DNA of 17,682 nucleotides. Origin: Candidatus Omnitrophota bacterium. Its GTDB lineage: Bacteria; Omnitrophota; Gorgyraeia; Gygaellales; Profunditerraquicolaceae. A model generated the notes under the pieces. That model was not told the DNA's origin. It did no database searches and saw nothing but the letters and a program-made list of their open reading frames with translations. The stretch lies in NCBI GenBank assembly GCA_028714595.1, contig JAQTMD010000011.1, positions 1 to 17,682 of the forward strand, written 5' to 3'. The translations under genes and the position numbers were made by a program. Each line of letters begins with the position of its first letter. Within the stretch, counting starts at the first letter, position 1. Of the stretch, positions 5,825 to 14,104 are shown piece by piece.

Positions 5825-7110
5825 CTTTTCTTCTCGGTCTTTTTCTTTGCTGCCGGGTTTTTCCAGAATTCCCTGATCACGTAATACGCTTTGCGGGGCA
5901 CGCGCTTATCGATGCCGGACTCCTTCTCGTCCGCCGACACCCCGACCAGGCCGAACCATTCCTCGTTCATGTTCATGTTTTTGGGTGCTTCGATATCGAA
6001 ATAGTAGCTGCCGTTGGACCAGTTGGATGCGGTGTCGTGGGTCCTGAGGCTCTCGACGTCCACGGGGTTGTGCTTCCACCACTCGTCGGACCACTCGAAC
6101 ATCGTGCCGCCGACGCAATTCCCCTCCCCTTTCTTGCCGGCGGCAAGGTTGTCGTAGATCTGGCGCCACTGCGCCTCCAGGAAGAACGCCTGCATGTCCT
6201 GGGCCTCTTTCTGTTTGAGCGCATCATACGCGTCGGCGCCGAATTCCGATAATAAAAGCGGTTTGTCAAACGTGACTTTGAGCGACTTGAACAGGTTGCC
6301 GAAGGTCTTTCCTCTATAGATGATGCAGGCCACCAGGTCCACGTCGGGCGAGTACTGCTTGGCGGCATCGAGCATGACCAGCTCCCCGTTGCCGAGGGCC
6401 ACGGGATGGTCGGGGTCGAGCTTGTGTATCTCCTGCGCCAGTTCGTTGATGAACGAATAATATATCTTTGCCCGCAGGCATTTCTGTTTCTGGGGGTCGG
6501 CCTCCCGGTCTATCTCCTCCGTCGACCAGGGATTGACATGGCCGAGGCAGGAATAATTATTCTCATTGCCCAGGATCCATAAAAGCACGCCGGGCTCATC
6601 CTTGTACGCGGCGACCATGTCCAGGACTTCCTTTTTGATCCGCTCATGGAACTCCTTGTCGCCGTAGAGCGGGCAGGGATACTCCCAGAAGCCCAGCCAG
6701 TGGCCCAGGATAGTGCGAATGCCGAAGTTCTCGTAGAGATCCCGGATGACCTGTTTTACGCTTTCCGGATTTTCGCCGGTCCGATAAACCCGGATCGTGT
6801 TTATGCCCATTTCCTGCATCAATTTACCGTCTACTAACCAGGGTTTATAGGGATCCGACCACCAATCGTAATCTTGATTCAGACCGATGGGAATGGGGTT
6901 ATAACAGACCCCTTTGACGATGTAGGGACGGTTGGCGACGATAAGTTGATAGCGGCTGTTCTTTAAGGCTTTGATGTAGACGGCGGGCCTGGGTTTCTTA
7001 CTGAAGCCTGAAAAGCAGACGACAAGCAACAGGCCACAGGCTGCAAGTAAAAGCAGCCTGTGACCCGTGACTTCTGACGCGTGACTTCTTTTATTCGTAC
7101 TTGATTTCAT
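5821..7110 (-). CDS. Exported clan GH-A glycosidase (GH2/GH72-like TIM barrel)
   Basis: 429 residues. A signal or membrane anchor (HRLLLLAACGLLLVVCFSGF, 17-36) shows export. A small beta lead-in (RYQLIVANRPYIVKGVCYNP, 53-72) is followed by a TIM barrel. GINTIRVY (102-109) marks an early strand. The acid/base is Glu183 in LGNEN, at the end of strand 4 as in clan GH-A. The nucleophile is Glu289 in LLSEFG, and FEWSDEWW (338-345) is the last strand. These features fit a retaining glycosidase or transglycosidase. GINTIRVY and the E-F/Y-G nucleophile also recall GH72 beta-1,3-glucanosyltransferases, so the exact family and sugar are open. The C-terminus is Lys-rich. The gene overlaps its upstream neighbour by 20 nt, and no clear ribosome site is seen. 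The first 25 codons are made of repeat DNA (7035-7089). Confidence 0.87.
   Translation of the reverse strand: MKSSTNKRSHASEVTGHRLLLLAACGLLLVVCFSGFSKKPRPAVYIKALKNSRYQLIVANRPYIVKGVCYNPIPIGLNQDYDWWSDPYKPWLVDGKLMQEMGINTIRVYRTGENPESVKQVIRDLYENFGIRTILGHWLGFWEYPCPLYGDKEFHERIKKEVLDMVAAYKDEPGVLLWILGNENNYSCLGHVNPWSTEEIDREADPQKQKCLRAKIYYSFINELAQEIHKLDPDHPVALGNGELVMLDAAKQYSPDVDLVACIIYRGKTFGNLFKSLKVTFDKPLLLSEFGADAYDALKQKEAQDMQAFFLEAQWRQIYDNLAAGKKGEGNCVGGTMFEWSDEWWKHNPVDVESLRTHDTASNWSNGSYYFDIEAPKNMNMNEEWFGLVGVSADEKESGIDKRVPRKAYYVIREFWKNPAAKKKTEKKR
7035..7089. repeat. Tandem 14-nt repeat plus 10-bp palindrome inside a signal sequence
   Basis: On the minus strand, AGAAGTCACGCGTC is followed directly by AGAAGTCACGGGTC (one mismatch; 7089-7076 and 7075-7062). 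Next come CACAGGCTGC, an 8-nt loop, and GCAGCCTGTG (7062-7053 and 7044-7035), a perfect 10-bp hairpin. All of it is in frame in the N-terminal codons of the glycosidase at 5821-7110 and encodes most of its export signal. Confidence 0.85.
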
Positions 7111-8251
7111 CCAGATAGAACGTAGCTCCGTCGGGATTGACGTCTATGTTCATCGACCAGCAGAATCCGCCGATGATATAGGACATATCCTTGCCCTTGA
7201 GGTCGATCGTGTACTGCTGCCACTCCGTGGTCAGGATCACCGGGCCTACGCCTGCGGTATCGGAATCGGAGAACTCGCCCATGAGGCCGCCGACCTTGAA
7301 CTCCTCGATGCGCTCACCGCCTTTTGCGCCGCGCGCCCAGAAGGTCAGTTTCTGCGCCTTGGAAAGGTCAAAGCCCTTGTCGACGTTGCCCCAGTTGTTC
7401 GGCGGGTTCTGCCAGTACATCCCCGCCCAGCGTGCACCCTGAGTAGCCTTGCCGCTGTAGATGATCCTGAGGCAGGTGTCGCCCAGGTACGGGTCTTCCT
7501 TGGAGGCCTGGTCGATCTTCACGTCGCCGTAGTCGCCCATCCATCCCGAAGGGATGAAATGGTTGTTCATGGACGAGCGGTCCGCGTAGACGTAGAACGG
7601 CATGGCTTCCTGCTTCCGTCCTTCGGGTTTGAGCGCCGGGTCGACTTCGAACTTGATGTCGTCCAGGTAGAACGTCGCTCCCTCGAGGTTCTGGTCCGCG
7701 GTCGCCACCCACGCAAAACCGCCGCTGATATAGCTGAGGTCTTTGCCGACGACGTTAATCGCATACTGTTTCCACGTATCCGTCAACTCTACCGGCCCGA
7801 TCTCTGCCTCGGTGGAATCCGGGTAGGTAGCCTTGGGGGTGATACCGATACCTCCGACTTTAAACTTCAGCACCTCCCCGCCTTTTGCGCCCCTGGCCCA
7901 AAAGGTAAGCTTGCTCATGCCGGTGAGGTCAAATCCGCCCTTTTTGCTGCCCCAGTTATTGGCCGGATTCTGCCACGAGATACCTGCCCATCCCTGGCCT
8001 TGCGTTCTTTTCGCAGTATAGACAAACTGGATGCAGGTGGTACCGGAATAGGGATTGTCGGTTGATTGGTCGTTTAACTTGACGTCCCCGTAATCACCCA
8101 TCCATCCTGAAGGCACGAAGTGGTTCTCGCGGGCGCCCTTGTCCTTGAACACCCAGAATTCCTTTGCCGCTGCGGTACCTGGCTTGTCCTGCGCAAACGC
8201 GCACGGCGCAAGCAGGACTGCGACCAGCATCACTGCAATGATTTTCTTCAT
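7091..8251 (-). CDS. Secreted protein with two tandem carbohydrate-binding-like domains
   Basis: 386 residues. A clear Sec signal (MKKIIAVMLVAVLLAPCAFA) has a cut after Ala20. The mature protein is an internal duplication, domain 1 at about 31-203 and domain 2 at about 218-386. Shared motifs are GWMGDYGDVK (49-58 and 236-245), WQNPxNNWG (93-101 and 280-288) and FWARGAKGGE (117-126 and 304-313). All are offset by exactly 187 residues, and both copies end with GATFYLDxIK. The length, beta-rich pattern, exposed Trp residues and ending 'D-I-K-x-E' resemble jelly-roll CBM or galactose-binding-like modules, but I cannot name the family. A strong AAGGAGG lies 7 nt before the ATG. It sits between two glycosidases, so it likely binds the glycan they cut or presents it to them. 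Confidence 0.88.
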   Translation of the reverse strand: MKKIIAVMLVAVLLAPCAFAQDKPGTAAAKEFWVFKDKGARENHFVPSGWMGDYGDVKLNDQSTDNPYSGTTCIQFVYTAKRTQGQGWAGISWQNPANNWGSKKGGFDLTGMSKLTFWARGAKGGEVLKFKVGGIGITPKATYPDSTEAEIGPVELTDTWKQYAINVVGKDLSYISGGFAWVATADQNLEGATFYLDDIKFEVDPALKPEGRKQEAMPFYVYADRSSMNNHFIPSGWMGDYGDVKIDQASKEDPYLGDTCLRIIYSGKATQGARWAGMYWQNPPNNWGNVDKGFDLSKAQKLTFWARGAKGGERIEEFKVGGLMGEFSDSDTAGVGPVILTTEWQQYTIDLKGKDMSYIIGGFCWSMNIDVNPDGATFYLDEIKYE

Positions 8252-8349
8252 ATCTGCTCCTCCTTCTTCGTACTGTCTATAGTAACCTGCTTTTATTTTC
8301 TGAACGTTTCACGGTTTACTTCCCTTTTCCCGCCTCCTTTCCTCCTCCG
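8252..8349 (-). other. Intergenic gap with purine tract and repeated SD-like motifs
   Basis: Directly after the TAG of the upstream glycosidase, the minus strand carries an almost pure purine tract of about 33 nt with two AGGAGG-like motifs and no usable start codon. This is the only sizeable gap between genes from the symporter to the TPR gene. No convincing promoter is seen, although a TACTAT lies near 8277-8282. Confidence 0.4.
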
Positions 8350-10671
8350 CTATTTCTTCCACTCCTGTTTATAGGTATAGTATGCCGTGCGCAGCTGGCG
8401 CAGGAACGGGCTTAAGCGCCCGTCCCCTTGAGCGCAGACTCCCAGCCATTCCTCATGCATGTATCCGTCGGGAAACGGTCCTACCCAGGTGCCTTTTTTA
8501 TCGTGGATCGACGGCTCATAGCCTTTCCACCATTCGTCAAGCCATTCAAAGACGATGCCGCCGAGGGCATTGCCTGCTCCGCCGTCGACAAACGCCATGT
8601 TGTTCTTAATATCCTCCCATGACCCCTGGTGGTAATCGGCCTGGCCTTCCTCTCCCGCCTCCTCGCCCTTGCCTTCGAAATAGGCGGAGCAGCCGTATTC
8701 GGTGATGAACGCCGGCTTGTCCGCCTCGTCCCTGACCTGGCGCCAGAAGGAACCGAAGCCGTAATTGCCGCGGTAGGCATTGGCGCCGAAGATATCGACG
8801 TCGGGGCAGTTTGGGCCGAACTTATCCAAGTATAGCACATCGCCGGAGCAAATGCCAACAGGATGGTCGGGATCGATCTCTTTTATCCTGCGGGCCACTT
8901 CATTGACAAAGGCAAAGAACGCATCGGGATCTTTATCGGCGTTGCAGGCATAGCCGTAGACGTTCTCATTGCCGAGCAGCCAGAACAGGACAAACGGTTC
9001 GTCCTTGTATTCCCTGACCATGCCCAGCACCGAATCCATCATGTTCTTCTTATGCTCCTGATTCCTGTAATCCGTGCCCGGGTTCCACGCAGCGCCCGAC
9101 CCGAGCGTGTACTTGCCCAGGAAATCGCCCACGATGGTCATGATGCCGTAGTTCTTGTAGAGGTCGCGCAGGAGCTCCTTATTGGGTTTCCGGGGCTGAT
9201 GGTAGATCCTGACGGAGTTGACGCCCATATCGCGCATCAGGGAAAAATCCCCCACCGTCGGCTCATCCGCGTCCTGCGCGTTGTTCTTGTTCTTGTCCAC
9301 GAACGCGTCATAGGGGCCGTCGATTTTCCCGTTACGGTTGAAATCGTCCTCCATCCAGTTGGTCATGGTGCCTTCGTCGGGCGACTGGCCGACCCTGGTC
9401 GGCGCATAGGTGACGGCGCGCACCGAGAACGGCTTCCCGTCGACGATAAGCTCCCAGTCGCCGGTCTCGTACTGCTGGACATAGACGCGTCCTTTGCCTG
9501 AACGCTTTTTGATGCTCAAAAGGTCCTTGTTAGGCCTGGGTTTCAGCTTCTCCAGCAGGCCGTTGACCTTGACGAACCTGCCGGGGTTGGCGATGACGAT
9601 GTCATTGGCCACGATATAGTCGAAGCCGTTCTCGATCTTTATGTCCGCGTCCACCAGCTTAAGCCCGAGCTGGGGGTTCCTGCGCAAAAGGTGATTGATC
9701 TTGGCAAGGGCAGCCTGGCCCGCGTACCAGGGCGACTTGAAATACGTCCAGCCGTAAGCGCCGGGGTAATGCACCACGACGGCATAATAAGCCTTGAGGG
9801 CGTGCTTCAGAAGGCCGGCTTTTTCCAGGATCAGCCCGATATAAAACAGGCGCACTCCGGCCGGCTCGGAGCCGGTCGCCCACTTGAAAAAAGCAGCCTG
9901 CAGATCCGGCGAATGCATAAAATCCCATTGGTCGCCTTCCAGCCTTTTTTCTTTTTGCGCTTTTTTAAACTCCGGGTCCCAGCGTACCGAGGTGGTATTG
10001 GGATAGATCCCTTCCCCGGCTGCCGCGCTCAATCCTTCCTGGTCTTTGATGACATACCGGTACCGGTCCGTGCCGACGTCCTTGAACTCGCCGTACTTCG
10101 CGTAATCGACCAGGTCTTCCTTGCCGGGGTCATACAGCACGATCCTGGTAGGAAGCTGGCTGACTTTTCTTTTTTGCTCGATATCGATCGAGCCGCCGGC
10201 TATTTTCTGCAGGCTCTGCCTGGAGACCTCCGCCACGCTCCAGAACCACCCCCGCTGATCCCAGGCCTGCGCATAGCCGTACGTGTCAATGATCGTCTGG
10301 AAAGCCTGCCTGGCTTCGTCAAGCTTACCCTGACGCAGGTAGGATTCGCCCTGGATAAAAAAGGCGACTGCGACGCTGTTCAGGACCTCCACCGACTTGA
10401 TCTCGTCGGCCTTCTGAGGCATACCCTTGAGGCCCGCCTGCTGGCGCCGGGCCTCCCCGGCATACAGGTCGATGCACTGCCGGGTAAGCCGGAAGGTCTC
10501 CTCAATGTCGCGCTTGCCGTGCGCGGCCCAGGCCTTTTCTATAAGCTCTGCCGCAGCAGGGCTGGCCTCTTGCGCATACAGGCCGGCACCCGCCTGCCCC
10601 GCCGGCAAAAAGACCATCGCCAGCTGGCAGAACACAAAAGCAGAAATCAGTTGTACGGTGCGGCACTTCAT
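8350..10671 (-). CDS. Exported TPR/glycosidase fusion, clan GH-A, with EF-hand-like insert
   Basis: 773 residues. A signal peptide (about 1-33) is followed by helical TPR-like segments at about 37-157 (for example GESYLRQGKLDEARQAFQTI) and 276-335. A linker and small beta part lead into a TIM barrel from about 406. Just after the first barrel strand, residues 443-470 carry two Ca-binding-type loops, DFNRNGKIDGPY and DKNKNNAQDADE; the second is a full 12-residue EF loop ending in Glu470. The catalytic acid/base is Glu569 (LLGNEN), the nucleophile Glu658 (FITEYG), and FEWLDEWW (708-715) is the last strand. It shares barrel motifs with the 5821-7110 protein, so they are diverged paralogues. Its ATG overlaps the symporter stop by 4 nt. 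The substrate is unknown. From memory, this architecture recurs in Omnitrophota. Confidence 0.88.
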   Translation of the reverse strand: MKCRTVQLISAFVFCQLAMVFLPAGQAGAGLYAQEASPAAAELIEKAWAAHGKRDIEETFRLTRQCIDLYAGEARRQQAGLKGMPQKADEIKSVEVLNSVAVAFFIQGESYLRQGKLDEARQAFQTIIDTYGYAQAWDQRGWFWSVAEVSRQSLQKIAGGSIDIEQKRKVSQLPTRIVLYDPGKEDLVDYAKYGEFKDVGTDRYRYVIKDQEGLSAAAGEGIYPNTTSVRWDPEFKKAQKEKRLEGDQWDFMHSPDLQAAFFKWATGSEPAGVRLFYIGLILEKAGLLKHALKAYYAVVVHYPGAYGWTYFKSPWYAGQAALAKINHLLRRNPQLGLKLVDADIKIENGFDYIVANDIVIANPGRFVKVNGLLEKLKPRPNKDLLSIKKRSGKGRVYVQQYETGDWELIVDGKPFSVRAVTYAPTRVGQSPDEGTMTNWMEDDFNRNGKIDGPYDAFVDKNKNNAQDADEPTVGDFSLMRDMGVNSVRIYHQPRKPNKELLRDLYKNYGIMTIVGDFLGKYTLGSGAAWNPGTDYRNQEHKKNMMDSVLGMVREYKDEPFVLFWLLGNENVYGYACNADKDPDAFFAFVNEVARRIKEIDPDHPVGICSGDVLYLDKFGPNCPDVDIFGANAYRGNYGFGSFWRQVRDEADKPAFITEYGCSAYFEGKGEEAGEEGQADYHQGSWEDIKNNMAFVDGGAGNALGGIVFEWLDEWWKGYEPSIHDKKGTWVGPFPDGYMHEEWLGVCAQGDGRLSPFLRQLRTAYYTYKQEWKK

Positions 10672-12182
10672 TTCTCGCGTCTCTCTTTTCTGCGTCTTTC
10701 CTCTTCCAACCGTCTTTCTTCTTCCTTGCGTCTTTCCCCCCTGCGCCTTTCGATCTCCACGCGGACTTCATGCGCCTTGGTTTCCGAGATCTCAAAAGTC
10801 GCAATGACGAAAATAGCGATCAGCGAGGTCACGATAGGAATACCGATATCATAAATCCTCATCCACAATAAAGCCCCGGGTGCCTGGGCCAGGCCCAGCT
10901 CCTGCCGGAAACCGGTTGCGTTGATGAGTACCCCGGAGATAAACGATGCCAGCGCTACTCCCAGCTTGACCATCCACCAGTACACGGCGCTGAACATTCC
11001 CTCGCGCCGGGTGGCGGTTTGAAGCTCGTCCACGTCGCACACATCGGCAACCATGGAGCTCATCAACGTAAAGAGCGATCCTAAACCGAAGGTGATAAAA
11101 GGTGCGGCGATGAACAGTAAATAGGGATGATCGGGATTATATCCCCACCATTTCAAGGCGTAGCCGATGATTGAAAGAGGGATGGTGACAAAAAACGTGT
11201 TCCGTTTGCCTATCTTTCTGGACATCCATGCGGTCAACGAGATGACGCCCAGGGTACAGATAGCGCTGAACGTCCCGAAGAAACCGAGCAAACGGCCGCC
11301 CTGCGCATAGGCCTGATCAAGCACCGGAGCGTTTTTAAAGACATAGAAGAAAACAACATAGAGGGTAAACGCTGACGCGCACATGAATCCGCCGAAGATC
11401 AACAAGGTGGCCACGCAGAGCTTGACGAATGGCTTACATTTAAGCGTGATGAGGGCCCCTTTAAAGAAGTCTTTGGTCACGTTCCAGGGGCCCCTGACAT
11501 CAGGCTTTGGCAGGGTATTGAAGTATTCTTTATTGAAAAGAGCCGGAAGAATGCCGCAGCCGACGATAACCGCGCCGATGATGATGCCCAGGACCCGTCC
11601 GCCGACAACGATATCCGGGAACCACTTCGGGTTGTGCATAATGGCCCAGCACCAGGGAGCGATGAGCCAGGGCAATTGTCCCGCAATATTGCTCGCCGCC
11701 TGCAGCCGGGTCCGCTCATGGTAATCGGGGGTCATTTCATAGCCGAGCGCGATCCAGGGGATGGAAAAACAGGTGAAACCGATGAAGTAGAGGATCTGGA
11801 ACGCTAAAAAGTACCAGAAATAATACATTTCGCTGTGCCCCTTAAAAAGCTGGAACATCAATGCATAGAAGAGCCCGCCGGTGATCGCCCCGAACAATAT
11901 GACCGGCTTACGCCTGCCCCAGCGGGTGCGCAGATTATCCGAGAAATACCCGGTTAGGGGGTCTGATACGGCATCGACGAGGCGGGGGATGGCGCCTACC
12001 AGACCCACTAAAGCCGGGTTCACGCCTAATCCCAGGTTCAAGACAATAACCATCTGTCCGATAAAAGCAGACTGAGCCGTGTTCGCAAATGCCCCTATGG
12101 CGTATACGATCTTTTGAAAAACAGGGATACGGTCTTTCTCGGCTGTACTGTAGTGTTTTGGCTGGCCGGCTGATTGTCCCAC
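10668..12182 (-). CDS. GPH-family (MelB-like) sugar:cation symporter
   Basis: 504 residues with about 12 membrane helices. The GPH family of the major facilitator superfamily imports glycosides, pentosides and hexuronides with Na+ or H+. The hallmark is present: Asp70 and Asp74 in RLVDAVSDPLTG correspond to the cation-site aspartates of helix II in MelB, followed by the basic loop SDNLRTRWGRRKP (81-93). The start is GTG at 12182, with GAGGAGG 7 nt upstream. The C-terminus is unusual: from about 474 to 504 it is nearly all Arg, Glu and Lys, encoded by an imperfect repeated purine tract at 10668-10755. The stop overlaps the downstream glycosidase by 4 nt, tying uptake to hydrolysis. It gives the locus a second import route besides the ABC permeases. 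Confidence 0.93.
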   Translation of the reverse strand: MGQSAGQPKHYSTAEKDRIPVFQKIVYAIGAFANTAQSAFIGQMVIVLNLGLGVNPALVGLVGAIPRLVDAVSDPLTGYFSDNLRTRWGRRKPVILFGAITGGLFYALMFQLFKGHSEMYYFWYFLAFQILYFIGFTCFSIPWIALGYEMTPDYHERTRLQAASNIAGQLPWLIAPWCWAIMHNPKWFPDIVVGGRVLGIIIGAVIVGCGILPALFNKEYFNTLPKPDVRGPWNVTKDFFKGALITLKCKPFVKLCVATLLIFGGFMCASAFTLYVVFFYVFKNAPVLDQAYAQGGRLLGFFGTFSAICTLGVISLTAWMSRKIGKRNTFFVTIPLSIIGYALKWWGYNPDHPYLLFIAAPFITFGLGSLFTLMSSMVADVCDVDELQTATRREGMFSAVYWWMVKLGVALASFISGVLINATGFRQELGLAQAPGALLWMRIYDIGIPIVTSLIAIFVIATFEISETKAHEVRVEIERRRGERRKEEERRLEEERRRKERREK

Positions 12183-12209
12183 GAATGAGCCTCCTCGCGT
12201 AGAGACACA

Positions 12210-12236
12210 CCCCGATCTATCCTCTTAAGATCGGGG
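12210..12236. promoter_or_regulatory. 9-bp perfect hairpin in the symporter leader
   Basis: CCCCGATCT (12210-12218) and AGATCGGGG (12228-12236) are perfect inverted copies with a 9-nt loop. It lies between the predicted promoter and the ribosome site of the symporter gene. No U-run follows on the minus strand, so it is more likely an mRNA-stabilising or attenuating structure, or a protein site, than a terminator. Confidence 0.55.
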
Positions 12237-12264
12237 GCTATCTTTTAGACACTTAACTTGATAC

Positions 12265-12303
12265 TGGAAGTTCCATTGTAACAAATATCTCCGGGGTAAG
12301 CAA
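12265..12303 (-). promoter_or_regulatory. Predicted promoter with overlapping palindrome for the symporter-glycosidase unit
   Basis: On the minus strand, TTGCTT (12303-12298), a 17-nt spacer, then TACAAT (12280-12275). The start site would be near 12268. The palindrome TGGAAGTTCCA (12275-12265) abuts the -10 box and covers the start site, where a repressor could act. It would drive the symporter and the four genes after it. Confidence 0.5.
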
Positions 12304-12344
12304 CCTTATTGTCTGCGTGCGCTCATCCGGGCCTCCGGGCGACT

Positions 12345-13193
12345 TTAACCGAATGTCGCCTGGGCAGTTACCCCTTTGACGATATACTTCTGCATCAACA
12401 GATACAGCAGGATTATCGGTAAAGCAGTTATAGTAAGCCCGGCCATCAGAAGCGGGTAATTCGTCAGGTATTCTCCACGGAAAACCATTAACGCCCGCTG
12501 CAAGGGCATGAGGGCCTTGCTGTCAAAGATTATCAGGGCCAGCACGTATTCGTTCCAGACATTCAGGGCATTGAAAACCACGACCACTGCCAATACCGGG
12601 CGCGCCAGGGGCATGGCCACATGCCACCAGATCCCCAGCTTGGAAGCCCCGTCTATCCGGGCAGCATCTTCCAGCTCCCGCGGCAATTTGTCGAAAAAAG
12701 TCTTTAAAAGGAATATGCTCATGGATAACCCCACGCTGATCATGCACAGGATATAGCCCAAAGCAGTATTCCTCAAGTGTAATTTATTCAGGAGGACGTA
12801 GAGCGCCACAAAACTCCCGGGCAGCGGGATCATCATTGCCGCCACAAACATCACAAACAGGATCTTCCTGCCGGGAAAGCGCAGGCGCGAGAATGCGTAG
12901 GCAGCCAGAGACGCCACGACAACTATCCCGATCACCGCAGACACGGTATAGACGATGCTGTTTAAGAAATACCGGCCAAAGCCGCCCTCCTGCCAGGCAA
13001 GGATATAATTCGCAAAATGCAATTCCCGGGGGAGAAACGACATATCCGCAAAGACCGTCTCCTGCGTCTTCAAGCTCGAAGAGACCATCCACCCGAGAGG
13101 AAGAATACAGCTTGCGGAAACAGCGATCAAGAAGAGATGGATCAGCGTATCGATACCGATCCTCTGAATCTTATAAAACCATCGTGTCCTCAT
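12345..13193 (-). CDS. ABC sugar permease, MalG type
   Basis: 282 residues with about six membrane helices. It is the second permease of a CUT1-type carbohydrate importer in the cytoplasmic membrane. The ATPase-docking EAA loop is seen at about 173-197 (ELEDAARIDGAS...MPLARP). The C-terminus QKYIVKGVTAQATFG matches the usual MalG ending (Q-x-Y-x-V-x-G-x-T-x-G). The ATG overlaps the stop of the first permease gene by 4 nt. GGCGAC...GTCGCC, a 6-bp hairpin, straddles its stop codon. No ATPase gene is found in the window, so a shared MsmK/MsmX-like subunit elsewhere is likely. Confidence 0.95.
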   Translation of the reverse strand: MRTRWFYKIQRIGIDTLIHLFLIAVSASCILPLGWMVSSSLKTQETVFADMSFLPRELHFANYILAWQEGGFGRYFLNSIVYTVSAVIGIVVVASLAAYAFSRLRFPGRKILFVMFVAAMMIPLPGSFVALYVLLNKLHLRNTALGYILCMISVGLSMSIFLLKTFFDKLPRELEDAARIDGASKLGIWWHVAMPLARPVLAVVVVFNALNVWNEYVLALIIFDSKALMPLQRALMVFRGEYLTNYPLLMAGLTITALPIILLYLLMQKYIVKGVTAQATFG

Positions 13194-14104
13194 GTGTCTT
13201 CCTGTGCGCTATCGCGCCTGAGGAGAAAAAAACGGTACTGGATAAAAGAAAGCGCAACCAGGACGAAACCGACACTGATCCCCTGGGAGCAGGCGTAACC
13301 GAAACGTGAAAAAGGCGGCATCATCGACGCCAGAATGCGTAATACCGGCACCTGGGTATGGTATGCCGGCCCCCCGTTCGTCATGGCATGAATCATAATA
13401 AACCCCGTCATCGTTCCCAGGATGGTCAGAACCGCCACCAGGACCGCCACCGGCATCATCAGGGGAAGCGTGATATGCTTGAAACAACTCCAGCCATTGG
13501 CACCGTCGGCGCGTGCGGCCTCGTATAATTCGCGCGGGATCATCTGCAGCCCTGCCAGGAAGAGCAAGAAACCCCACCCGAACCCCTTCCAGCAGTGCAC
13601 AATCGCCACGGTCGTAAGCGCGGTAGCGGGATCGGAAAGCCAGCTTCTCGCCAGGGAACCAAAACCCGCGCTTGTCAGCCAGCTGTTGAGCAGGCCGTAA
13701 TTGCCGTCGAGTATCCATTGCCAGACCAGGCCTACCACTACCTCGGAGAGAACCGGAGGGATAAAAAACAGGACACGGTAAAAATTCTTCAGCCGTATCT
13801 GGCGGTCACAGGCCAGGGCCAGCATGAACGCCAGGGCGTTCTGCAGGGTCAGGGCGATAAAGGTGATATATCCGGCGTTACGCATGGAGGCCCACCAGAT
13901 CCTGTCTTCGAAGAGGATCTCTTTGAAATTCGCCAGGCCCACGAAGACCCTGGTCGGCGATATCCCGTCCCATTCATAGAGCCCTAAGTGAAAAACCCAG
14001 GTAAAGGGTATGAGATAAAAAATAACAAAGATAAGCGCGGCAGGAAGGATAAAAACGTAATTTTCAAGGGAGGACTTTAATTTCATCGGGCATAAAGGAA
14101 TCAT
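13190..14104 (-). CDS. ABC sugar permease, MalF/UgpA type
   Basis: 304 residues with six membrane helices, the first at about 16-40 (YVFILPAALIFVIFYLIPF). It pairs with the MalG-type permease to form the channel of a CUT1 importer. The EAA loop is at about 192-216 (ELYEAARADGAN...ITLPLM). The start at 14104 was chosen because its ATGA overlaps the binding-protein stop. The in-frame Met at residue 7 (14086) is an equally plausible start, and neither has a clear ribosome site. It ends by overlapping the next permease by 4 nt. Confidence 0.95.
   Translation of the reverse strand: MIPLCPMKLKSSLENYVFILPAALIFVIFYLIPFTWVFHLGLYEWDGISPTRVFVGLANFKEILFEDRIWWASMRNAGYITFIALTLQNALAFMLALACDRQIRLKNFYRVLFFIPPVLSEVVVGLVWQWILDGNYGLLNSWLTSAGFGSLARSWLSDPATALTTVAIVHCWKGFGWGFLLFLAGLQMIPRELYEAARADGANGWSCFKHITLPLMMPVAVLVAVLTILGTMTGFIMIHAMTNGGPAYHTQVPVLRILASMMPPFSRFGYACSQGISVGFVLVALSFIQYRFFLLRRDSAQEDT

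Noticed and set aside
9691..10854. A 387-codon plus-strand ORF opposite the fusion glycosidase
   Set aside because: It lies wholly antisense to two well-supported genes, has no recognisable domain or ribosome site, and has shadow-like composition.
12200..12240. Terminator between the ABC permeases and the symporter
   Set aside because: The hairpin is good but no U-run follows on the minus strand; kept as a leader structure.
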